64,000 bases of DNA, taken from NCBI RefSeq assembly GCF_039555535.1, contig NZ_CP154630.1, positions 1,749,001 to 1,813,000 of the forward strand, in the 5' to 3' direction. Below, one piece after another: positions 8,601-16,920 of the stretch (within the stretch, counting starts at the first letter, position 1; every line of letters begins with the position of its first letter). The notes under the pieces were generated by a model. That model had not been told where the DNA came from and searched no databases. It saw only the letters and a program-made list of their open reading frames with translations. The DNA is from Stenotrophomonas maltophilia (GTDB taxonomy: Bacteria; Pseudomonadota; Gammaproteobacteria; Xanthomonadales; Xanthomonadaceae). The position numbers were made by a program, and so were the translations under genes.

Positions 8601-10604
8601 GTCGGCTACGACCACAAGGGCATGGGCATCACCGCACGCGGTGCGTGGGAGTCGGTCAAGCGCCACTTCCGTGCGCTGGGCCGTGACAGCCAGACCCAGG
8701 ACTTCACCGCGGTCGGTGTCGGCGACATGTCCGGCGACGTGTTCGGCAACGGCATGCTGTTGTCGCGCCACATCCGCCTGGTCGCTGCCTTCGATCACCG
8801 CCACATCTTCCTGGACCCGAACCCGGATGCGGCCACCACGTTCGTCGAACGTGAGCGCCTGTTCACCGTGCCGCGTTCGAGCTGGGCGGACTACGACGCC
8901 AAGCTGATCAGCAAGGGCGGCGGCGTCTATCCGCGCAGCCTGAAGTCGATCGAGATCACCCCGCAGGTGCGCGAAGCGCTGGGCCTGGACGAAAACGTCA
9001 AGGCGCTGTCGCCGAACGATCTGATGAGCGCGATCCTGAAGGCGCCGGTCGACCTGCTGTGGAACGGCGGCATCGGTACCTACGTCAAGGCCGCCAGCGA
9101 GCAGCACAGCGATGTCGGCGACCGCGCCAACAACGCGCTGCGCGTGAACGGTGGCGAGCTGCGCTGCAAGGTGGTGGGCGAGGGCGGCAACCTTGGCATG
9201 ACCCAGCTGGGCCGCATCGAAGCCGCCCAGGCCGGCGTGCTGCTCAACACCGACTTCATCGACAACTCGGCCGGCGTGGACACCTCCGACCACGAAGTCA
9301 ACATCAAGATCCTGCTCAACGATGTGGTGCGGGCCAAGAAGCTGACCGTCGAGCAGCGCAACAAGCTGCTGGCCTCGATGACCGATGAAGTCGCCGAGCT
9401 GGTGCTGAACGACAACTACCGCCAGAACCAGGCGCTGAGCCTGATGGAGCGGATGGCGGTCAAGCGCCTGGGTTCCAAGCAGCACTTCATCCGTACCCTG
9501 GAACAGCAGGGCCTGCTGGATCGCCAGATCGAGTTCCTGCCGTCCGACGCCGAGCTGTCGCAGCGCAAGGCACGCGGCCAGGGCCTGACCCGTCCGGAGC
9601 TGTCGGTGCTGCTGTCCTACTCCAAGCTGGTGGCGTTCGCTCAGCTGCTGGATTCGGACATCCCGGAAGATCCGTACCTGTCCAAGGAACTGCAGCGTTA
9701 CTTCCCGACCCCGCTGCAGAAGAAGTACGCCGACGCGATGGAGCGTCACCGCCTGAAGCGCGAAATCATCGCCACGGCCGTGACCAACCAGACCATCAAC
9801 CGCATGGGCGCCACCTTCCTGATGCGCATGCAGGAAGACACCGGCCGCTCCATCGCCGAGGTCGCCAAGGCCTACACCATCAGCCGCGAAACGCTGGATG
9901 CACGCGCGCTGTGGGCGCAGATCGATGCCCTCGACGGCAAGGTGCCGGAGTCGGTGCAGATCGACGCACTGGAAGTGATCTGGAAGCTGCAGCGTTCGTT
10001 CGTGCGCTGGCTGCTGTCGCGCCCGGGCGCGATGCCGGGCATCACCGAAGCGGTCAACCGCTACCAGGGCCCGTTCAACGACATCCGCGTTGCTTCGGGC
10101 GTGCTGCCGGATTCGCAGCGTCCGACCTACGAAGCCCTGGTGGCGGAGTGGAAGGAAAAGGGCCTGCCGTCCGCGCTGGCGCAGCAGCTGGCCGAACTGC
10201 ACTTCCTGGAGCCGGCATTCGACATCATCGAACTGGCCCGCACCCGCAAGCTGAAGCCGGTGGACGTGTCCAAGGTCCACTTCCGCCTGGGCGATGCCCT
10301 GCAGCTGCCGTGGCTGTTCGAGCAGGTCGACGCGCTGGAGGTCAACGGCCGTTGGCATGCCGTGGCACGTGGCGTGTTGCGTGACGAACTGGCGGCCAAT
10401 CACCGCAACCTGGCCGGCCAGGTGCTCGGCACCAAGGGCGGCAGCGCGGAGGCCAAGGTCGCAGCCTGGATGGGCCGTGACGACAACAGCCTGCGCTTCA
10501 CCCTGGCGATGCTGGCCGAACTGGCAGAGCAGAAGACCCTGGACTACCCGACCGTCTCGGTCGCGGTGCAGCGTCTGGGCCAGCTGGCGGCACACGGCGC
10601 GTAA
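5628..10604 (+). CDS. gdhB: NAD-specific glutamate dehydrogenase, 180-kDa class
   Basis: Oxidises glutamate to 2-oxoglutarate and ammonia with NAD in the cytoplasm, feeding amino-acid carbon into the TCA cycle. The product has 1658 residues, the size of the large GDH class found in Pseudomonas, Xanthomonas and Streptomyces. The catalytic core around residues 845-900 includes [20 protein letters not shown] and VPVGAKGGF with the conserved lysine; the NAD-binding part follows ([15 protein letters not shown]). The first 30 residues are Lys-rich and end before [22 protein letters not shown] hexamer at about 5586-5591 could be the -10 of its own promoter. The gene stands alone and is followed by a strong terminator. 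In other bacteria this enzyme is allosterically controlled; nothing in the DNA shows its regulation. Confidence 0.96.
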   Translation: [1658 protein letters not shown]

Positions 10605-10609
10605 GTGAA

Positions 10610-10636
10610 GTAGTGCCAGGCCACGCCTGGCATGAG
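10610..10636 (+). repeat. SMAG-type palindrome after gdhB
   Basis: A GTAG head is followed by the palindrome TGCCAGGCCACGCCTGGCA. It lies between the gdhB stop codon and its terminator. Confidence 0.65.
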
Positions 10637-10640
10637 TAGA

Positions 10641-10674
10641 ACAGAGCGGCCCCGCGAGAGCGGGGCCGCTCTGT
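10641..10674 (+). terminator. Terminator after gdhB
   Basis: A perfect 15-bp stem (10641-10655 with 10660-10674) closes a GAGA loop and is followed by TTTC. The U-tract is short, but the stem is very stable. Confidence 0.85.
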
Positions 10675-10731
10675 TTCAGCCCTTGACCTTTGCGACCAGC
10701 TGACCCGACGCCCGCCGTGAACCTGCCAGGT

Positions 10732-10833
10732 GGATGACCCGCATATCCGCTGGGACCGTGAGCGCCATGGATGGCGCGATCGAGCCCCCAGGGATGGGTT
10801 TACGGCGTGTCCCGGCGGATATGCCGGTCATCC
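10732..10833. repeat. Long imperfect inverted repeat with an inner hairpin, upstream of nadK
   Basis: Two 24-base arms (10732-10755 and 10810-10833) match as inverted copies at 22 of 24 positions; both contain the core GCGGATATGC. The 54-base spacer holds its own perfect palindrome GCGCCATGGATGGCGC (10762-10777). I see no gene in 10675-10897: the plus-strand frame that runs in from 10730 starts with a weak GTG and shows no homology before the NAD kinase ATG. The element resembles dispersed intergenic repeats of Xanthomonadaceae; this is from memory and not checked. Confidence 0.6.
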
Positions 10834-10897
10834 GCCCCACGGGCTCCAACTCCCGGCGCTCGGTTATGCTCTCCATCAAACCTCCCCGGATCCACCG

Positions 10898-11671
10898 ATG
10901 AGCGACACCCCCCGCATCGCTTTCCTGGCCAGCACCACCGAGCCCGCGCAGATGGCCCGCGCGGCCATGGTCTCGCGCTATGGCGACTACGCGCCCGAGC
11001 AGGCCGACGTGCTGTGCCCGCTGGGCGGTGATGGCTTCATGCTGCAGACCCTGCATCGGCATGGGCACCTGGGCAAGCCGGTGTTCGGCATGAAGCTGGG
11101 CACGGTCGGTTTCCTGATGAACCAGTACCGCGGCGACGAAGACGTGCATGCCCGCATCGCCCGCGCCGAGCCGGCCCATCTGCGCCCGCTGGAAATGGTG
11201 GCGCTGACCGAGTCCGGTACCAGTACCGGTTCGCTGGCCTACAACGATGTTTCGCTGCTGCGCCAGACCCGGCAGGCCGCGCATATCGGCATCGACCTGA
11301 ACGGCCAGGAGCGCGTGGCCGAACTGATCGGTGACGGCGTGCTGGTGGCCACCCCGGCCGGCAGCACCGCCTACAACTATTCCGCGCATGGCCCGGTGCT
11401 GCCGCTGGGTTCGCACACCATCGCGCTGACGCCGTTGGCCCCTTACCGGCCAAGGCGCTGGCGCGGGGCCATCCTCAAGGCCGACACCGAAGTGCGCTTC
11501 CGGGTGCTCGATCCGTACAAGCGCCCGGTCAGCGTGACCGCCGATTCGCACGAGACCCGCGATGTGGTCGAAGTGACCATCCGCGAGTCGAAAGACCGCC
11601 GCGTGACCCTGCTGTTCGACCCGGAGCACAACCTGGAAGACCGGATCCTGAGCGAACAGTTCGTTTTTTGA
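10898..11671 (+). CDS. nadK: NAD kinase (ATP-NAD kinase)
   Basis: Phosphorylates NAD to NADP in the cytoplasm. The 257-residue product is the short form typical of Xanthomonadaceae. The diagnostic GGDG motif is at residues 43-46 ([11 protein letters not shown]), followed by LGTVGFLMN, the NAD-binding AYNDVSL at about 114-120, and [15 protein letters not shown] at 146-160. The ATG at 10898 is chosen over an upstream in-frame GTG at 10730 because homology begins there. The 5'-nucleotidase gene starts 48 bases downstream and is probably co-transcribed. Confidence 0.95.
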   Translation: MSDTPRIAFLASTTEPAQMARAAMVSRYGDYAPEQADVLCPLGGDGFMLQTLHRHGHLGKPVFGMKLGTVGFLMNQYRGDEDVHARIARAEPAHLRPLEMVALTESGTSTGSLAYNDVSLLRQTRQAAHIGIDLNGQERVAELIGDGVLVATPAGSTAYNYSAHGPVLPLGSHTIALTPLAPYRPRRWRGAILKADTEVRFRVLDPYKRPVSVTADSHETRDVVEVTIRESKDRRVTLLFDPEHNLEDRILSEQFVF

Positions 11672-11718
11672 GGACAATGGGCGGCCGACCGTGCCGAACG
11701 CTTGAAGGACCCCCACCG

Positions 11719-12663
11719 ATGGGCGACAACTCCCCCCGTTTGCTGACCGTCGCGGTGACCTCGCGCGCGCTGTTCGATCTGGAAGAAAGCCACGCGCTGT
11801 TCGAGAGCGATGGCGTGGCGGCGTATGCCGAATTCCAGCGCCAGCACGAGGACGACATCCTCGGCCCCGGCGTGGCGTTTCCGGTGGTACGCAAGCTGCT
11901 GGCATTGAACCAGGGCGCCAGCCCGGAGAATCCGCGGGTCGAGGTGATCCTGCTGTCGCGCAACTCGGCCGATACCGGCCTGCGCATCTTCAATTCGATC
12001 CAGCACTACGGCCTGGGCATCATCCGGGCTACGTTCACCGCTGGCGAGCCGACCTGGCCGTACGTGAAGCCGTTCGGCACCGATCTGTTCCTGTCGGCCA
12101 ATCCGGAGTCGGTACGCAGTGCGCTGCGCCACGGGATCGCGGCGGCGACCATCCTGCCCAAGCCGCCGGGTGAAACCGCTGCTGCGGCGGCTGACCAGAT
12201 CGATACCGGTCGCCCGGCCGGGCAGCTGCGCATCGCCTTCGACGGTGACGCGGTGATCTTCGGTGACGAAAGCGAGCGCATCTCGCGCGAGCAGGGCGTG
12301 GAGGCGTTTGGCCGGCACGAGCGCGAACGCGCCCGCGAGCCACTCAGTGGTGGACCGTTCCGCGGCTTCCTGTCGGCCCTGCATACGTTGCAGGAGGTAT
12401 TCCCGGCCGGCGAAAGCGCGCCGATCCGCACCGCATTGGTGACCGCGCGCTCGGCACCGGCGCACGAGCGGGTGATCCGCACCCTGCGTGAGTGGGGCGT
12501 GCGCCTGGACGAAGCGCTGTTCCTCGGTGGTCGCCACAAGGGACCGTTCCTGCACGCATTCGGAGCCGACATCTTCTTCGACGATTCGCAGCACAACATC
12601 GACAGTGCGCGCGAACACGTGGCCGCTGGCCACGTACCACATGGCGTCGCCAACGAGGGGTAG
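11719..12663 (+). CDS. 5'-nucleotidase of the cytosolic NT5C1-like family
   Basis: Predicted to dephosphorylate nucleoside 5'-monophosphates. The product has 314 residues. The central part carries the haloacid-dehalogenase-type nucleophile motif IAFDGDAVIF (D175, D177). The C-terminal part, with LVTARSAPAHERVIRTLR and the acidic FFDDSQHN, fits the remaining HAD motifs. This matches the bacterial members of the eukaryotic cytosolic 5'-nucleotidase I family (Pfam 5-nucleotidase). The ATG at 11719 is preceded by AAGGA at a suitable distance; an in-frame TTG at 11668 overlaps the nadK stop and is less likely. Placement directly behind nadK suggests a shared nucleotide-metabolism transcript, which is an inference. 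Confidence 0.88.
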   Translation: MGDNSPRLLTVAVTSRALFDLEESHALFESDGVAAYAEFQRQHEDDILGPGVAFPVVRKLLALNQGASPENPRVEVILLSRNSADTGLRIFNSIQHYGLGIIRATFTAGEPTWPYVKPFGTDLFLSANPESVRSALRHGIAAATILPKPPGETAAAAADQIDTGRPAGQLRIAFDGDAVIFGDESERISREQGVEAFGRHERERAREPLSGGPFRGFLSALHTLQEVFPAGESAPIRTALVTARSAPAHERVIRTLREWGVRLDEALFLGGRHKGPFLHAFGADIFFDDSQHNIDSAREHVAAGHVPHGVANEG

Positions 12664-12668
12664 GGCCT

Positions 12669-12770
12669 GGTGGCTGCCAACCCTAGTTGGCGCCGATGCA
12701 TGGCACTGCCAACCAAGGTTGGCACCCACCGGGGCACTGTGCTCTGGTAGTTGCCAACCTTGGTTGGCAC
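12669..12770. repeat. Cluster of three SMAG-type palindromes
   Basis: Three elements with GCCAAC/GTTGGC arms lie between the convergent 5'-nucleotidase and DUF2939 genes. They are at about 12669-12694 (GTGG head), about 12704-12730 in reverse orientation, and 12747-12770 (GTAG head). No separate terminator is seen, so these stems may serve as one. Confidence 0.8.
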
Positions 12771-12792
12771 TGCCGTCAGGCCACGGGTCCGA

Positions 12793-13344
12793 TCAAGGGT
12801 TACCGGACATCCCCAACTGCAGATCCACCACCTTCCAGCGCAGGCCCTGCGGTTCCAGCACCACCTTCAACGGCGGCTGGCCGGCGCCGCGATCGACGTC
12901 GATCACGAAGCGGTCCAGCGCTTCAAAGTGATGCTCGGCGTTCTTCAACGGCCGTGCCGGTTCGGTCGCGCCGAACGCATCGCCGCCCTGCAGTTCATTG
13001 CGGCCGCGCTTCCACAGCACGTGGCCCTGCAGCATCGCGCCGATGCCCGTCGGGGTCACCATGGTCTCCACCGCTGCACCGCCGAGCTGGTCGCCCAGGC
13101 CGTAGAGCAGGGCACCGAACGGGCTGGCCGCTATATCCGGGCCTGCCTGGCGCACCAGATAGTCGTTGAGCTGTGCGCGCAGGCTGCCGCGCACGCGCGG
13201 GAAATCGACGTAGCGCTCCAGTCGCACCGTGTCACGTTCTTCAATGGCCTGGGACAGGCCGTGCACGGTCATGTAGGGGCCGCCGAACCACCACGCGGCC
13301 AAGGCCAGGACCAGCAGCACAGCCAGTGCAGTGAGTTTCTTCAT
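12793..13344 (-). CDS. DUF2939-family exported or membrane-anchored protein
   Basis: The product has 183 residues. An N-terminal hydrophobic segment (about residues 4-22, LTALAVLLVLALAAWWFGG) acts as signal or anchor. The following sequence (YMTVHGLSQAIEERDTVRLE and RGSLRAQLNDYLVRQ) is the pattern of the DUF2939 family, whose function is unknown. It is the last gene of the minus-strand run that starts upstream with the kynurenine genes and lies 55 bases after the DUF2461 gene. The body of the protein should be periplasmic. No catalytic motif is seen. Confidence 0.8.
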   Translation of the reverse strand: MKKLTALAVLLVLALAAWWFGGPYMTVHGLSQAIEERDTVRLERYVDFPRVRGSLRAQLNDYLVRQAGPDIAASPFGALLYGLGDQLGGAAVETMVTPTGIGAMLQGHVLWKRGRNELQGGDAFGATEPARPLKNAEHHFEALDRFVIDVDRGAGQPPLKVVLEPQGLRWKVVDLQLGMSGNP

Positions 13345-13399
13345 GCTGTCCAGACTGCCGCAAGTGAGGCAGCCAGTGGTGAACGGCAGGTGATGCGGC

Positions 13400-14086
13400 T
13401 CAGAACTCCAGGTCCAGTGCCGCGCACAGGTAGTCGACGAACGGGCCGAGCCCAGCCAGGTCCTTGCCCAGCGTGGACAGCAGGCGCGGGCCGGTCATGG
13501 TGGCATCGTCCAGCGAGCGCCACATCACCCAGTTGCGGTGCTTGAGGTCGTCAATGAACTCGAAATCGGCCGGGAAGCCACGTGGCGGGCGCACCAGCTT
13601 CTCGCTCTCCTCGAAATCGAAGCGCTTGCGCAGCGCCGGGGCATGCGCGGCGGCCTTCCAGCTGCCCGGGTTGTCGAGAATGAAGTGGCGCACGCGGCGC
13701 TGCGTCTCGGGTTCTGGATGCCACAGGCCAGCGCCGACGAAGCTCTCGCCGGGCTGCAGGTGCACGTAGAAGGAGGGCGCGGCCACTTCACGGCGGCGCT
13801 CATGGAACAGGCGGGCACCCTGCCAGGTCTTGTACGGCGACTTGTCTTTGGAAAAACGCGCGTCGCGATGGATGCGGAACAGCGAGCCACCGACGCCGCG
13901 GGTATCGGCGCGGAAGTGCTCGCTGACCTCGGCCAGGGCCGGCTGCAGGTCGCCCAGCAGGCGCAGGAACGGCTGCCGCACGTGGTCTTCGTACTGCTGG
14001 CGGTGATCGTTGAACCAGGCCTTGTCGTTGTGCCGCGCAAGGCCGCGCAGGAACTTGAAGCTGGCGTCAGAGAAATAAGTGCTCAC
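13400..14086 (-). CDS. DUF2461-family protein
   Basis: The 228-residue soluble protein matches the DUF2461/TIGR02453 family, whose function is unknown. The N-terminus begins STYFSDASFKFLRGLARHND, and conserved stretches include WFNDHRQQYE, FRIHRDARFSKDKSPYK and FYVHLQPGESFVGAGLW. The start is the GTG at 14086, which overlaps the TGA of sbcB by three bases (GTGA), so the two are translationally coupled. An ORF extension further upstream would run into sbcB and has no homology. Its position after exonuclease I is suggestive of a nucleic-acid role, but nothing in the sequence proves it. Confidence 0.88.
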   Translation of the reverse strand: MSTYFSDASFKFLRGLARHNDKAWFNDHRQQYEDHVRQPFLRLLGDLQPALAEVSEHFRADTRGVGGSLFRIHRDARFSKDKSPYKTWQGARLFHERRREVAAPSFYVHLQPGESFVGAGLWHPEPETQRRVRHFILDNPGSWKAAAHAPALRKRFDFEESEKLVRPPRGFPADFEFIDDLKHRNWVMWRSLDDATMTGPRLLSTLGKDLAGLGPFVDYLCAALDLEF

Positions 14087-15522
14087 AGCGTCTCCTGCAG
14101 GTGCTGGCCCCAATCGCGCAGCGATTGCAGCAGCGCCTGGCGCCGGGTGTCATCGGGCGCTTCGGCGGCCAGTGCATCCAGCTGCTGCTGGTACTGGGGC
14201 AGGGTGAGTTCGCCCAGGCCGCCGTCTCCGAGCAGGCGCTGGCGGCGGTAATCCTGCCAGCGCTGGCGTTCAGCCGGCGCGAGGCTGTCGGGATGGTTGC
14301 GCGCGCGGTAGCGGAACAGCAGCTCGGGCAGGCGCGGGTCACGGAAGCGGCTTTCCAGCGCGGCCAGCTGATCCGGCGCGGTGGTACGGGCCAGGGCCAG
14401 CAGCGGTTTGTCACCGTTGCCCAGGAATCCGTCGTACAGCGATGCATCGACATCGGCCACGGTGGCCACGCGCGGCTGGTTGTAGACCTGGCGCGCCTTC
14501 TCCGCCAGCTGTGGGGCGAATTCGCGCAGGCGCTCGATCTTGGCGTCGATGGCCGCCACGTCCAGGCCCAGGCGCTGGTGGTCGTCGGCACGCAGGTGGT
14601 TCCAGGCGATCAGCGCCGGCACCTTGTTCAGGTGCACCTCCTTCAGCGGCACCCGTGCAACGCCCTCGGGCAGCTCGCTGGCGCGCATGTACAGGCGCTG
14701 TGCGATCACATCGGCTGGTAGTGCCAGCAGGTCGTCGATGTCGCCGTCGAGGTCGAACACGATCACCCGGTTGTTGATGGTCGGGTGCACCGCCAGCGGC
14801 AGCACCGGCGCCGCGCACAGGCGGCTGGCCGGGTAGCGCATGGAAATGTGCAGCACCGGCTTCATCGCGGTTACATCCAGCAGGCTGCCTACGAAACGCT
14901 TGTCGCGCAGCTTCAGGGCGTAGTCCCACAGGCGCGGCTGCGACTGCTTGAACAGCCGTGCCATGCCGATCGTGGCGCGCACGTCGGACAGCGCTTCGTG
15001 CGCATCACCCTCGCGCACGTTGTTGGCTTCGGCCAGGTGCTCGAGCTTGAACGAGGTGGCACCGTCCTCGCGCAGCGGCCACTGGATGCCGTCCGGACGC
15101 ATCGCGCGCATCAGCCGCAGCATGTCCAGCAGGTCCCAGCGCGAATTGCCGTTGCGCCACTCGCGCTCGTACGGGTCATGGAAGTTGCGGAACAGGCCGT
15201 AGCGGACGAATTCATCGTCGAATCGCAGCGTGTTGTAGCCCAGTGCGCAGGTGCCGGGACGCGATAGCTGCTCGTTGATGCGGTCGAAGGCTTCGGCCTC
15301 GCTGATGCCCTCGGCCAGGGCCTGCTGCGGGGTGATGCCGGTGACCAGGGTGGCCATCGGCGAGGGCAGCAGATCGTCGGCCGGGCGCACGAAGAAGCTG
15401 ACCGGGGTGTCGATCTCGTTCAGATCGGCGTCGGTACGGATCGCGGCGTACTGCGAGATGCGCGTGCGCCGCGGGTCCTGGCCGAAGGTTTCCAGGTCGT
15501 AGAACAGGAAGCTGTCAGCCAT
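14083..15522 (-). CDS. sbcB: Exodeoxyribonuclease I
   Basis: 3'-5' single-strand DNA exonuclease used in recombination and mismatch repair. The 479-residue product starts MADSFLFYDLETFGQDPRRT, with the DEDD-family D9-x-E11 pair, followed by the RNase-H-like domain (DEFVRYGLFRNFHDPYEREW, ALSDVRATIGMARLF) and the ExoI C-terminal helical region. Length is close to the E. coli enzyme. Its ATG shares one base with the stop of kmo (TGATG), an unusual tight packing of a DNA-repair enzyme with a tryptophan-degradation gene. The DUF2461 gene overlaps its 3' end. Confidence 0.94.
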   Translation of the reverse strand: MADSFLFYDLETFGQDPRRTRISQYAAIRTDADLNEIDTPVSFFVRPADDLLPSPMATLVTGITPQQALAEGISEAEAFDRINEQLSRPGTCALGYNTLRFDDEFVRYGLFRNFHDPYEREWRNGNSRWDLLDMLRLMRAMRPDGIQWPLREDGATSFKLEHLAEANNVREGDAHEALSDVRATIGMARLFKQSQPRLWDYALKLRDKRFVGSLLDVTAMKPVLHISMRYPASRLCAAPVLPLAVHPTINNRVIVFDLDGDIDDLLALPADVIAQRLYMRASELPEGVARVPLKEVHLNKVPALIAWNHLRADDHQRLGLDVAAIDAKIERLREFAPQLAEKARQVYNQPRVATVADVDASLYDGFLGNGDKPLLALARTTAPDQLAALESRFRDPRLPELLFRYRARNHPDSLAPAERQRWQDYRRQRLLGDGGLGELTLPQYQQQLDALAAEAPDDTRRQALLQSLRDWGQHLQETL

Positions 15523-16889
15523 CAGTGCGCGCCCTCCAGGACCGGCAGCTGCGCATGGACCTGTGCTTCCAGTGCGGCCCAGTCGATGTTGTCCAGCGAA
15601 TCGTGGCCGGCCGTGGCCGCCACCAGCATGTCGCGCTGAAGCTCGGTGCGGCGCATGGCTTCCGCGTACGGCGTGTGCAGGAAGGTGACCATCGTGTAAT
15701 GCGGTACGAACCGGGTCGGCCAGCGCCGCTGCAGTTCCTGTTCCAGTTCGCGTTGCAGCAGGAACGCAGGATCAGCCACGCGGTCGCGCATTTCCAGATA
15801 GTTTTCCAGCGCCATCTGCTGGATTGCGCGTGCGTTCGGCTTGCGCTCGGCTTCGAAGGCTTGGAACGCGCCTTCCAGGTCGTCCGCTTCCATCAGATGG
15901 CGGGCCAGAGCCACGCAATCCTCGAATGCGCAGTTCATGCCTTGCCCGTGGAACGGCACCATCGCATGTGCGGCGTCGCCAATCAGGACCGCGCGGCCCT
16001 GCTGGTGCCAGCGATCAAGCGTCAGCGTGCCAAGCAGGCCGGGTGGGTGCTGTTCCCAGTCCGCGCGCAGGTTCGGGATCAGCGGCAGGGTATCGGCGAA
16101 CTCGCGCGCGAACAGTGCTTCGGCCTGCGCGCCGGTGTTGACCGTGGCGAAGCTGGGATCACCCTGGTTGGGCAGGAACAGGGTGACGGTGAAGGTGCCT
16201 TCGTGGTTGGGCAGGGCGATGCACATGTAATGGCCACGCGGCCAGATATGCAGCGCGTTGCGCTCGATGCGGAAGCTGCCGTCGGCGGCCGGCGGAATTT
16301 CCAGCTCCTTGTAGGAGTGGTCGAGGAAGGCGATGTCCTCGCCCAGCGGCGCCCGCCGGTTCATCGCCGCGCGCAGCGCCGAGCCTGCACCATCGGCACC
16401 GATCAGGGTGTCGAAGCGGATGTCGTGCGGGCTGTCATCGCGGTCGTCGATGAAACGCGCGTAGCCGGCATCGAAATCGACGGTATGCAGGCGGCGGTGG
16501 AAGTGCACGGTCGCGCCAGCCTGTTCGGCGAGTTCCAGCAGCGTCGTGTTCAGGTCGCTGCGATGGATCGACCAGATTACTTCGCTGTCGTCGCGGCCGT
16601 AGCGTTGCAGCTGCGGTTCGCCTTCGCGCGGATGCACCATGCGCCCGCGCATCATTACCGCGCGCGCCATCACCTCGTCTTCCACTCCCGCTTGGCGCAG
16701 GGCGTTGCGCCCGCGTTCGGCCAGCGCCAGGTTGATCGAACGACCACTCTCGTAGTCGGCAATGCGCGGATCGCCGCGGCGTTCGTACAGGGTGATGCGC
16801 CAGCCCTGCCGTGACAGCAGGATGGCCAGCAGGGACCCGGCGAGGCCGGCACCGATAATGCTCAACGAGCGGGAAGCGTGTGCGATCAA
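15522..16889 (-). CDS. kmo: Kynurenine 3-monooxygenase
   Basis: FAD-dependent hydroxylase converting L-kynurenine to 3-hydroxykynurenine with NADPH and oxygen. The 455-residue product begins with the FAD dinucleotide fold (SIIGAGLAGSL, G13-x-G15-x-x-G18) and then YESGRSINLALAERGRNALR, which is diagnostic for KMO. The second flavin motif is VLIGDAAHAMVPFHGQGMN. The gene follows kynU after 31 bases and overlaps sbcB by one base. With kynU and haaO it forms the eukaryote-like kynurenine route to quinolinate, a known route of NAD synthesis in Xanthomonadaceae. No kynA (tryptophan dioxygenase) is in the window. Confidence 0.95.
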   Translation of the reverse strand: MIAHASRSLSIIGAGLAGSLLAILLSRQGWRITLYERRGDPRIADYESGRSINLALAERGRNALRQAGVEDEVMARAVMMRGRMVHPREGEPQLQRYGRDDSEVIWSIHRSDLNTTLLELAEQAGATVHFHRRLHTVDFDAGYARFIDDRDDSPHDIRFDTLIGADGAGSALRAAMNRRAPLGEDIAFLDHSYKELEIPPAADGSFRIERNALHIWPRGHYMCIALPNHEGTFTVTLFLPNQGDPSFATVNTGAQAEALFAREFADTLPLIPNLRADWEQHPPGLLGTLTLDRWHQQGRAVLIGDAAHAMVPFHGQGMNCAFEDCVALARHLMEADDLEGAFQAFEAERKPNARAIQQMALENYLEMRDRVADPAFLLQRELEQELQRRWPTRFVPHYTMVTFLHTPYAEAMRRTELQRDMLVAATAGHDSLDNIDWAALEAQVHAQLPVLEGAH

Positions 16890-16920
16890 CGAACTGTCCA
16901 GCAGTAGGGGAGGGGCCGGC

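Noticed and set aside
5520..10595. 1691-codon minus-strand open frame opposite gdhB
   Set aside because: The composition is His/Gln/Arg/Val-rich and domain-free; it mirrors the third-position GC bias of the real plus-strand gene.
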